DNA of 11,133 bases from Ascidiaceihabitans sp. (GTDB lineage: Bacteria > Pseudomonadota > Alphaproteobacteria > Rhodobacterales > Rhodobacteraceae). The stretch lies in contig JALZUL010000290.1 of assembly GCA_023301665.1 (NCBI GenBank), positions 1 to 11,133 of the forward strand. Direction: 5' to 3'. The notes under the pieces are model-generated. The model saw nothing but the letters and a program-made list of their open reading frames with translations, ran no database searches and had not been told where the DNA came from. Below, piece after piece: positions 6,424 to 11,133 of the stretch; position 1 is the stretch's first letter; each line of letters opens with the position of its first letter. Both the position numbers and the translations under genes were made by a program.

Positions 6424-6648
6424 ATGTCGACGGATTTAGCTTTGGTATTGGGGATCCTGATCGCAATTTTTTCGATCCCCTCCATCATCTCGGCATTTAG
6501 TGATCGGCGTGTGCCACGTGCATCCGCCGTCACTGTAATTATCGCGGGTGGCCTTGTTTTGTACGCTGTCCAAAACAAGCCCGGCGGTTACAGTCTCGAA
6601 GACATCCCCAATGCATTCATCGAAATTGTGGCAGATGTGTTGCCGTAA
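6424..6648 (+). CDS. Small two-helix membrane protein, function unknown
   Basis: The gene encodes 74 residues with two hydrophobic segments, about 5-26 (ALVLGILIAIFSIPSIISAF) and about 38-51 (VIIAGGLVLYAV). A basic, polar loop SDRRVPRAS joins them, and an acidic amphipathic tail (about 55-74) follows. The short loop with arginines suggests a hairpin in the inner membrane with the loop facing the cytoplasm. A good ribosome site, AGAGGG (6411-6416), lies 7 nt before the ATG, and the coding frame is clean. I do not recognise a named family. It lies between pyk and rpmI, 32 nt after pyk and 182 nt before rpmI, and may be read from the pyk promoter. Confidence 0.78.
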   Translation: MSTDLALVLGILIAIFSIPSIISAFSDRRVPRASAVTVIIAGGLVLYAVQNKPGGYSLEDIPNAFIEIVADVLP

Positions 6649-6673
6649 GATACGGATCAGTCTTCAAAGATAA

Positions 6674-6734
6674 GTTTAGAGACAAGCGATCCCGCTTTTT
6701 TGCATAAAAATAAGCATTTTCGCTTGCTCTAAAC
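6674..6734 (+). other. 61-nt imperfect hairpin upstream of rpmI, possible attenuator or terminator
   Basis: GTTTAGAG (6674-6681) pairs with CTCTAAAC (6727-6734) and CAAGCG (6683-6688) with CGCTTG (6721-6726), with one bulged A. Inside, GCTT (6694-6697) pairs with AAGC (6712-6715) and TTT (6699-6701) with AAA (6708-6710). In a competing fold, AAGCG (6684-6688) pairs with CGCTT (6693-6697) followed by TTTT, a short terminator-like hairpin. The two folds exclude each other. The region lies between the small membrane protein gene and rpmI, so it could end the pyk transcript, control the L35-L20 operon, or both. Confidence 0.65.
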
Positions 6735-6830
6735 ATTTTACCCGCCTAAAGACCAATCTCGTTCCGCGCGTCCGGCCGAAATGGCATGCCGAGTCGCGCA
6801 ATTACCGAACTCAATACAAAGGAGACGGAA

Positions 6831-7031
6831 ATGCCAAAGATGAAGACGAAATCGAGCGCCAAGAAGCGCTTTAAGGTTTCTGCGACCGGCAAGGTCATGG
6901 GAGGCCAAGCTGGCAAACAGCACGGTATGATCAAACGCACGAATAAATTCCTGCGTAACGCACGTGGCACATCAGCATTGTCTGCGCCAGACGCCAAGAT
7001 CATCAAGGGCTTCATGCCCTACGACCGTTAA
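6831..7031 (+). CDS. rpmI: 50S ribosomal protein L35
   Basis: The 66-residue basic product is ribosomal protein L35 (bL35): MPKMKTKSSAKKRFKVSATGK start, KRTNKFLRNARG middle, and the KIIKGFMPYD end. It is part of the large ribosomal subunit. The ATG at 6831 has a strong ribosome site, AAAGGAG, ending 6 to 7 nt upstream. The frame is open upstream to 6786, but L35 always begins at MPKMKT. rplT follows 17 nt after the stop, the conserved order. infC is not next to it here. Confidence 0.98.
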   Translation: MPKMKTKSSAKKRFKVSATGKVMGGQAGKQHGMIKRTNKFLRNARGTSALSAPDAKIIKGFMPYDR

Positions 7032-7048
7032 GCCAGAAGGAATAAGAT

Positions 7049-7414
7049 ATGTCTCGAGTAAAAGGTGGTGTAGTCACCCACGCCCGTCACAAGAAGGTCA
7101 TCAAAGCAGCCAAAGGTTACTATGGCCGCCGTAAGAGCACCTTTAAAGTCGCACGCCAAGCGGTCGATAAAGCGAACCAATATGCAACCCGTGACCGTCA
7201 CAATCGTAAGCGGAACTTCCGCGCGTTGTGGATCCAACGGATCAACGCGGCTGTTCGCTCACACGACGAAGCGCTTACATACTCACGCTTCATCAACGGC
7301 CTGAACTTGGCTGGTATTGAAGTTGACCGTAAGGTTTTGGCTGACTTGGCTGTACACGAACCTGAAGCGTTCGGTGCAATTGTTGCCCAAGCACAAGCAG
7401 CACTCGCAGCGTAA
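7049..7414 (+). CDS. rplT: 50S ribosomal protein L20
   Basis: The 121-residue product is ribosomal protein L20 (bL20), needed for early assembly of the large subunit. The long basic N-terminal helix region (SRVKGGVVTHARHKKVIKAAKGYYGRRKS) and the RDRHNRKRNFRALWIQRINAA block are typical, and the length is normal. In many bacteria L20 also binds its own mRNA leader to control the L35-L20 operon. AGAAGGAA (7036-7043) lies about 6 nt before the ATG. A terminator follows within 30 nt, so this is the end of the unit. Confidence 0.98.
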   Translation: MSRVKGGVVTHARHKKVIKAAKGYYGRRKSTFKVARQAVDKANQYATRDRHNRKRNFRALWIQRINAAVRSHDEALTYSRFINGLNLAGIEVDRKVLADLAVHEPEAFGAIVAQAQAALAA

Positions 7415-7441
7415 ACCGCTAAAGCGATAGTTGAAATTTTG

Positions 7442-7469
7442 AAGCCCTGCCAATTTGGTGGGGCTTTTT
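7442..7469 (+). terminator. Intrinsic terminator of the rpmI-rplT operon
   Basis: AAGCCCTGCC (7442-7451) pairs with GGTGGGGCTT (7457-7466), 10 bp with two G-T wobbles, across the loop AATTT. The T-run extends to 7469. Confidence 0.87.
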
Positions 7470-7477
7470 ATTTGTGA

Positions 7478-7503
7478 ATACCGATCCGCTGTATGATCGG
7501 TAT
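7478..7503. repeat. Perfect 9-bp inverted repeat downstream of the rplT terminator
   Basis: ATACCGATC (7478-7486) and GATCGGTAT (7495-7503) are exact inverted copies around the 8-nt spacer CGCTGTAT. No T-run follows, so it is not a second terminator. It may be an operator or a leader hairpin for the membrane protein gene downstream (start 7702). Confidence 0.6.
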
Positions 7504-7701
7504 AAAGAGGCGTTGACCTTGGTCTGCGAAGCATCATGGTGCTGCGGTAAGTTCCGGCACAAGGTCATAGTTTCGAAAACAGCTTTGCAACAAGTGGCAA
7601 AATCGATCACTTAACAGGGAGTGAAGCTGGTTAAATTATGATCGTTACCTTAATTGATTAATCAGCCACGTTTGGCGTTATCACCAGATGGACTATTTGC
7701 T
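7504..7701 (+). promoter_or_regulatory. Upstream region of the membrane protein gene
   Basis: This stretch must contain the promoter for the gene at 7702. TTGACC at 7513-7518 is a reasonable -35, but no good -10 lies 16 to 18 nt away. A palindrome-rich patch at 7650-7664 sits about 40 nt before the ATG. An open frame from a TTG at 7654 runs into the gene but has no ribosome site. Nothing else was recognised. Confidence 0.4.
7650..7664. promoter_or_regulatory. Overlapping palindromes, candidate operator
   Basis: TTAAT-TG-ATTAA (7650-7661) and the perfect 10-bp palindrome TGATTAATCA (7655-7664) overlap. They lie 38 nt before the chosen ATG of the membrane protein gene. The half-sites resemble FNR-type TTGAT/ATCA, but the spacer is 2 nt instead of 4, so a canonical FNR site is not claimed. 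Confidence 0.35.
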
Positions 7702-8409
7702 ATGAGTTATGCTGACCAGTCGACCGAAAAACAATCCTTAGACCAAGTGCCACCTCATCAGGTCGTATCAACTAAGCGTAGGCTTGCTTGGATCGTCGCC
7801 GAATTTTTCATTTTGAAGGCGATTGTGATACTGGTTCCTTTAATCGTATATTTTGATGCAGTGGTTCTTTCTAATGACATGAAAGAAGACTCCCTGACCG
7901 AATATCTGCACAATGGACTGCTGCTTGTGACCATTGGATTGATCGCAAAGGCTGCATTTAAATTGAGGGCTGCACGCGGATACCTGATTATGGGGGTAAC
8001 GTTCTTTTCTTGCCTGTTTATCCGAGAGCAAGATGCTTTGTTTGACCATATCTCCAAAGGATTCTGGGTGTTTCCAGTGCTCGTTGCCATGATCGTTGGA
8101 ACTGTATTGGTTTATCGCAACCGTGACACATTGGCGGGGCCTTTGTTGCAACATTTTGAAACGCGCTCGGCTACGTTCATTTATATTGGTGTTTTGTTGC
8201 TTTTGGTTTTCACACGTACCTTTGGCACTGGAACGCTTTGGGAAGGCGTGCTCGGCGAAAACTATATCCGCACCATTAAATCGGTTGTCCAAGAAGGCTT
8301 AGAACTGATGTCCTATACCCTGATCGCCTATGGCGCTTTGACGTCATATTTTACGAACTTTGGAATGGGGAAATCGCGATTAAAATGGGCTTCTGAGGGA
8401 TCAGAATAA
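7702..8409 (+). CDS. Polytopic membrane protein, function unknown
   Basis: The 235-residue product has a polar N-terminus (1-28) and about six hydrophobic segments: 29-51, 69-87, 92-107, 119-138, 157-172 and 203-218. The segments carry little charge, but the short loop after the third reads IREQDALFDHIS, an acidic and basic cluster that could be functional. I do not recognise the family. It is presumably in the inner membrane. The ATG at 7702 is preferred, with a weak AGATGGA (7686-7692) 9 nt upstream. A TTG at 7654 would add 16 residues but lacks a ribosome site and overlaps a palindrome. It is a single gene, 113 nt before aqpZ on the same strand, with a weak terminator between. Confidence 0.8.
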   Translation: MSYADQSTEKQSLDQVPPHQVVSTKRRLAWIVAEFFILKAIVILVPLIVYFDAVVLSNDMKEDSLTEYLHNGLLLVTIGLIAKAAFKLRAARGYLIMGVTFFSCLFIREQDALFDHISKGFWVFPVLVAMIVGTVLVYRNRDTLAGPLLQHFETRSATFIYIGVLLLLVFTRTFGTGTLWEGVLGENYIRTIKSVVQEGLELMSYTLIAYGALTSYFTNFGMGKSRLKWASEGSE

Positions 8410-8426
8410 ACCCCAGCCGCGTTTCC

Positions 8427-8450
8427 ACACACCAATTTTTTGGCGTGTTT
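8427..8450 (+). terminator. Weak candidate terminator after the membrane protein gene
   Basis: ACACACCAA (8427-8435) pairs with TTGGCGTGT (8440-8448) apart from one A-C mismatch, across a TTTT loop. Only two further T residues and then CTGG follow, so termination would be partial. Confidence 0.4.
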
Positions 8451-8476
8451 CTGGTTGTTTTCCTCGTGTTTTGACA

Positions 8477-8499
8477 CTTGCTGCGATGTTAGCAGCAGG
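8477..8499. promoter_or_regulatory. Hairpin or operator just upstream of aqpZ
   Basis: CTTGCTGC (8477-8484) pairs with GCAGCAGG (8492-8499), 8 bp with one T-G wobble, around a 7-nt spacer. It starts directly after TTGACA (8471-8476), a perfect -35 consensus, although no matching -10 is found at the right distance. It ends 23 nt before the aqpZ ATG. It may be a repressor site or a structure in the mRNA leader. Confidence 0.45.
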
Positions 8500-8522
8500 G
8501 AAACATAGGAAATGAGACGCAC

Positions 8523-9206
8523 ATGAACAAACAAATCGCAGAATTTATCGGAACCTTCACGCTCGTACTTTTCGGGTGTGGTTCGGCTGTGCTTGCAGGC
8601 GCGGATATTGGCCTGACTGGTATCAGTTTTGCCTTCGGCCTTGCTTTGATCGGTATGGCCTATGGGATCGGCCCAGTTTCGGGCTGTCACATCAATCCAG
8701 CTGTATCTCTTGGAATGGTCGCTGCTGGTCGCATGAGCATGCCTGAGGCGGTCAAATATATCATCGCACAAGTGGCTGGCGCTATCGTGGCTGCCTTGGT
8801 CCTGATGATTATCGCATCTGGGAAAGCGGATTACAGCGTTGCTGAGAATGGCTTGGGTCAGAACGGTTGGGGTGCTGGATACCTTGGTGAATACTCAATG
8901 TTTGCGGCGCTTGTGTTCGAGATCGTAGCGACGTTCTTGTTTATGGTCGTTATCTTGGGGGCAACGGGCTCTAACGCTCCGGCTGCTATGGCGGGTCTGG
9001 CAATCGGTCTGGCACTGGTCGTGATCCACTTGGTTGGCATCAATGTCACGGGTGTTTCCGTGAACCCAGCGCGCTCTATTGGCCCAACCTTGTTTGCTGG
9101 CACGACCGCAATCGCTCAGCTTTGGCTGTTCATTGTTGCGCCAGTCATTGGCGCAGTAGCCGCAGGTTTGCTGTTCAAATCCGGGGCGCTCGACGCACCA
9201 GAGTAA
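8523..9206 (+). CDS. aqpZ: Aquaporin Z (MIP family water channel)
   Basis: The 227-residue product is an MIP-family channel with six membrane helices and both NPA half-helix motifs: HINPAVSLG (N58-P59-A60) and SVNPARSIGP (N181-P182-A183). The constriction residues F38, H169 and R184 match the water-selective AqpZ pattern and differ from the glycerol facilitators. The fourth constriction position appears to be V178, where E. coli AqpZ has threonine. The protein would let water cross the inner membrane quickly under osmotic change. Length is close to other AqpZ proteins. AGGAA (8507-8511) lies 11 nt before the ATG, slightly far. It is probably a single-gene unit closed by the terminator at 9230-9262. 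Confidence 0.94.
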   Translation: MNKQIAEFIGTFTLVLFGCGSAVLAGADIGLTGISFAFGLALIGMAYGIGPVSGCHINPAVSLGMVAAGRMSMPEAVKYIIAQVAGAIVAALVLMIIASGKADYSVAENGLGQNGWGAGYLGEYSMFAALVFEIVATFLFMVVILGATGSNAPAAMAGLAIGLALVVIHLVGINVTGVSVNPARSIGPTLFAGTTAIAQLWLFIVAPVIGAVAAGLLFKSGALDAPE

Positions 9207-9229
9207 GGTATTCAGTTAACGAGTGTTTT

Positions 9230-9262
9230 GGCCACGATGCGGCATGCATCGTGGCCTTTTTT
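9230..9262 (+). terminator. Strong intrinsic terminator of aqpZ
   Basis: GGCCACGATGC (9230-9240) and GCATCGTGGCC (9246-9256) form a perfect 11-bp stem with a 5-nt loop, followed by six T residues. On the minus strand the stem is followed by AAAACAC, so it serves only the plus strand. The convergent DUF3047 gene ends 9 nt further on. Confidence 0.95.
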
Positions 9263-9271
9263 ATGTCCGGA

Positions 9272-9985
9272 CTATTGTGTGTTTTCTGCAGAAAGTTGGA
9301 CGTCTCGGAAATATCCGTCGCTTGTTCCGCCTGCATTGTCGCTGTCACAAAAGAAGCCAAGCACATCAAGACGCGCGGTCCCAGTGCCGCCAATATCGCT
9401 GTAGAGCTTGCGCAAATCGACAGATTGCGCGTGCCACGCCCCGATGTTTTCGTCCAATCCATTCGCGACCAAATGATAGAATGAACCGATGATCTTATAA
9501 TCTCCGGCCTCGTATTTTTGGTTGCTCCAGATGATCTCTGCTCCTTTGCTTTCTCCTGCGTCATTGGTGAAACGTAAGTAGAACCGCAAAGGGTGGTCGT
9601 CGCCGTCACGGGTATCTTCGTCGACGCCGCTGCTGATCGGATCGGTGACTTTCCATTCCCATGTGAGGAAGGGCAAATCGCTTAGGGCGATATCTGTATC
9701 GCGCGCCAGGATTGATCCGCTGTGATCCGTGGTGCAGCGCAAAGCTGGCGCGCCGTCTTCTTCGGTCATAGTGTATTGGGTGGGCGTAATTCTAAAGAAT
9801 GTGCGCTCCTTCCAACCGTTTCCAACATTGTTGGTGTCCAAGTCCTCTAAAAAATCGACCGGTCCTGAACTTGCTTGTAAAGGTTGATTTGTTTCCCAAA
9901 ACGGGGGCTTCAAAGTGTTATAAGCCAGATATCCAGCCGAGATTAAAATCAATCCTGCACCTATTTTGAAAGGCCAATTCGCCAT
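9272..9985 (-). CDS. DUF3047 domain protein, membrane-anchored or exported
   Basis: The 237-residue product has one N-terminal hydrophobic helix (about 6-24), which serves as a signal anchor or uncleaved signal. The rest should therefore lie in the periplasm. The body matches the DUF3047 family: GWKERTFF (57-64), SGSILARDTDI, the LTWEWKV strand (107-112), the DGDDHPLRFYLRF block (127-139), IIWSNQ (151-156) and the FFCDSDNAGGTSDGYFRDV end (211-229). The fold may be a beta-sandwich like carbohydrate-binding modules, and its function is unknown. The start has AAGGAA (9994-9999 on the minus strand) 8 nt upstream, and this site overlaps the stop codon of the DoxX-like gene. The two genes are therefore likely made together. 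Confidence 0.85.
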   Translation of the reverse strand: MANWPFKIGAGLILISAGYLAYNTLKPPFWETNQPLQASSGPVDFLEDLDTNNVGNGWKERTFFRITPTQYTMTEEDGAPALRCTTDHSGSILARDTDIALSDLPFLTWEWKVTDPISSGVDEDTRDGDDHPLRFYLRFTNDAGESKGAEIIWSNQKYEAGDYKIIGSFYHLVANGLDENIGAWHAQSVDLRKLYSDIGGTGTARLDVLGFFCDSDNAGGTSDGYFRDVQLSAENTQ

Positions 9986-9993
9986 AGTTACTT

Positions 9994-9999
9994 TTCCTT
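9994..9999 (-). promoter_or_regulatory. Ribosome site of the DUF3047 gene overlapping the upstream stop codon
   Basis: On the minus strand the text is TAAGGAAAAG. The TAA stop of the DoxX-like gene (9998-10000) shares its last two bases with the AAGGAA ribosome site, 8 nt before the DUF3047 ATG. Ribosomes finishing the first gene stop on the entry site of the second, the usual layout for translational coupling. Confidence 0.7.
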
Positions 10000-10429
10000 A
10001 AGTTAGGTCTGATTTGCGGGATGATTGCCATCCATCCACAGTGAATTCATCGTGTTCGCGCATAATAAATAATGCAACCGCAGCGCCAAATGCTGGGACT
10101 GCCGCCCACATCAGATTGTTCGGATATTGGGCGAAGTTCATCAAATTGGGAATAGAACCTAAAACACCTGCCCCCTGCATCAAGGCTAAGACCGCGTAGC
10201 TAATCGTGCGTTTAAAGCCGAGCACAAAGGCGAGAACGATGAGCAGTTGAACGACACCAACAAAAGCCGACATATCACGGGATGCAAATTCCAACCCATA
10301 GAAGTTGCGAAACACGTTTTCAAACCACTCTGGGCGGTAAAACTTGAGCGAGCTCCAAGCCGTGAAAAAGGCTGCGATGCTTAGTCTGATAATGAGTAAG
10401 GAAATCGACAATTTCAATTGTAGCGCCAT
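9998..10429 (-). CDS. DoxX-like four-helix membrane protein
   Basis: The 143-residue product has four hydrophobic segments, about 7-27, 53-71, 75-91 and 106-123. A conserved-looking aromatic and basic stretch follows the first (FYRPEWFENVFRNFYG, about 30-44). The size and topology fit the DoxX/DoxX-like family, whose members are inner-membrane proteins of mostly unknown role, in some cases linked to thiol or quinone redox chemistry. The start at 10429 (MALQLKLS) is preferred because GGGA (about 10438-10441 on the minus strand) lies about 8 nt upstream. An ATG at 10471 would add 14 polar residues but has its GAGG only 1 nt away. It is followed by the DUF3047 gene after 12 nt. The family assignment rests on topology and a few motifs, so it is moderate. 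Confidence 0.7.
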   Translation of the reverse strand: MALQLKLSISLLIIRLSIAAFFTAWSSLKFYRPEWFENVFRNFYGLEFASRDMSAFVGVVQLLIVLAFVLGFKRTISYAVLALMQGAGVLGSIPNLMNFAQYPNNLMWAAVPAFGAAVALFIMREHDEFTVDGWQSSRKSDLT

Positions 10430-10471
10430 TCTGGTGTCCCGCTTTATGTTGATTTGCTGTTCATGCCTCAA

Positions 10472-10574
10472 AAGGCTTTCGCGTATGGCATGTCTTTCAT
10501 TGTTTTAGTCAAACACAAACCAATTTTGTGAAAGATGCACAGTCTCGTGATTCAGAGGCATGGTAAGTGCCAGC
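10472..10574. other. Intergenic stretch between rsgA and the DoxX-like gene
   Basis: This 103-bp gap holds one short hairpin: CACAAA (10514-10519) with TTTGTG (10525-10530) across a 5-nt loop. On the minus strand it is followed by TTTGACTAAAAC, which would be at best a weak terminator for rsgA. No promoter for the DoxX-like gene could be picked out with confidence. Confidence 0.3.
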
Positions 10575-11133
10575 CTATTTACGCTTTTTCTTTTGGGGGC
10601 TCTTGGTCGTTTTGCCAAGTTTCTTGTCCTTGATCTTGCGTTGGGCAAGGCTCTCGGTGTTTTGCTTTTCTTCGACAACCAATTTTGTCCAGCGTGCCAA
10701 ACGATCGGTATCGATCTCACCAGCAGCGACAGCTGCCAAAATCGCGCATCCCGGTTCAACCTGATGACTGCAATTAGAAAATTTACATTCCAGTGACAAA
10801 TTGTGGAGATCTGGAAAAAGGTCGCCAATACCCGAAGACGCATCAGTCACCTGCAGCTCACGCATGCCCGGCGTATCAAGGACGGCGCAGCTGTCTGCGG
10901 TGATATGAAGGTGTCGGCTGGTTGTCGTGTGACGTCCGCGCGCATCCGCTTCGCGCACGCCCTGTGTGTCGACATTTGAGCCCGTCAAAGCATTCACAAG
11001 CGTGGACTTGCCCACGCCGGATGATCCGAGAAACGCGACGGTTTGGCCAACCTTGCACCAGGGTGCCAATTCACGCTTGGGGGCGTCGCTTAAAGCGTTC
11101 AAAACCACGACAGGCACCTTGTCAGATATGGCG
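10575..11133 (-). CDS. rsgA: Ribosome small-subunit-dependent GTPase RsgA, C-terminal part (5' truncated by window edge)
   Basis: The minus-strand frame is open from the right edge of the window to a TAG at 10575-10577, giving 185 residues. The GTP at 11115-11117 is GTG and reads as an internal valine; the true start is outside. RsgA (YjeQ/RbgC-type) is a circularly permuted GTPase that helps late maturation of the 30S subunit. Visible are the P-loop FLGSSGVGKSTLVNALTG, the switch region ARGRHTTTSRHL, the G3 motif DTPGM, and the zinc knuckle CKFSNCSHQVEPGC (C-x4-C-x-H-x5-C). The G4 motif and the OB-fold lie upstream, as expected for this permuted order. The last 20 residues are very basic (ending PQKKKRK), which suits rRNA contact. 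Confidence 0.95.
   Translation of the reverse strand, partial: AISDKVPVVVLNALSDAPKRELAPWCKVGQTVAFLGSSGVGKSTLVNALTGSNVDTQGVREADARGRHTTTSRHLHITADSCAVLDTPGMRELQVTDASSGIGDLFPDLHNLSLECKFSNCSHQVEPGCAILAAVAAGEIDTDRLARWTKLVVEEKQNTESLAQRKIKDKKLGKTTKSPQKKKRK

Noticed and set aside
7638..7661. Seven-residue leader peptide (ATG 7638 to TAA 7661) before the membrane protein gene
   Set aside because: The nearest ribosome site (AGGGAG, 7616-7621) is 16 nt away, and there is no attenuator hairpin or run of regulatory codons.
7651..7664. Canonical FNR/FnrL box
   Set aside because: The consensus is TTGAT-N4-ATCAA. Here the half-sites are separated by 2 nt and the last base differs.
7840..8292. 150-codon minus-strand frame opposite the membrane protein gene
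   Set aside because: The plus-strand frame encodes a clean multi-helix protein with the expected hydrophobic pattern. The antisense product is polar and unrecognisable.
8328..8771. 147-codon minus-strand frame across the start of aqpZ
   Set aside because: It overlaps the end of one real gene and the start of aqpZ antisense. It has no family features or convincing ribosome site.
10514..10530. Terminator of rsgA
   Set aside because: The stem is only 6 bp and AT-rich, with an interrupted T-run on the minus strand. It is noted only as a weak possibility in the intergenic entry.
10505..10843. 112-codon minus-strand frame overlapping rsgA
   Set aside because: It overlaps the zinc-knuckle and C-terminal coding part of rsgA in another frame, and the rsgA frame holds the family motifs.
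1..11133. CRISPR arrays, tRNA genes, insertion sequences, prophage or toxin-antitoxin genes
   Set aside because: No regularly spaced repeats, cloverleaf sequences, transposase motifs or paired small toxin-antitoxin frames were seen on either strand.

Overview
The window looks like chromosomal core DNA of a marine alphaproteobacterium of the Rhodobacterales (Roseobacter group). This is inferred from the genes, not from a database search: an Mcl1-type malyl-CoA lyase with the Rhodobacter-like signature residues, a DgcN/DgcA D-glutamate gene pair of the kind reported as widespread in Rhodobacterales, a DUF1244 protein, and an rpmI-rplT pair without infC beside it. Base composition is moderate and fairly even. 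I see no mobile elements, phage genes, tRNAs or CRISPR arrays.

Layout. (1) 1-228: the 3' end of an Lrp/AsnC regulator gene, convergent with mcl1 (232-1188, minus) with only 3 nt between the two stops. (2) 1189-1471: an AT-rich divergent control region. (3) 1472-4370: a plus-strand operon of dgcN (D-glutamate N-acetyltransferase family, DUF1611), dgcA (enolase-superfamily epimerase, N-acetyl-D-glutamate racemase) and a D-amino-acid aminotransferase, closed by a strong bidirectional terminator at 4414-4440. (4) 4445-4741 (minus): a DUF1244 protein. (5) 4943-7414 (plus): pyruvate kinase, a 74-residue two-helix membrane protein, then ribosomal proteins L35 and L20, with a terminator at 7442-7469. 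A 61-nt imperfect hairpin (6674-6734) lies between the small membrane protein gene and rpmI. (6) 7702-8409: an unrecognised polytopic membrane protein; 8523-9206: aquaporin Z, followed by a near-ideal terminator. (7) Minus strand from the right edge: the C-terminal part of the ribosome-assembly GTPase RsgA, then a DoxX-like membrane protein translationally coupled to a membrane-anchored DUF3047 protein.

How the genes may work together. The clearest system is the D-amino-acid operon. D-amino-acid aminotransferase can move amino groups from D-alanine and other D-amino acids onto 2-oxoglutarate, giving D-glutamate. The DgcN/DgcA pair is reported to convert D-glutamate through N-acetyl-D-glutamate to N-acetyl-L-glutamate. 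Together they would form a funnel from peptidoglycan-derived D-amino acids to L-glutamate. The final deacetylation step is not in the window. The rest is housekeeping: C2/C3 carbon metabolism (mcl1, pyk), translation (rpmI, rplT, rsgA) and water balance (aqpZ). Several hairpins and palindromes in the intergenic regions look like control elements and are listed separately.
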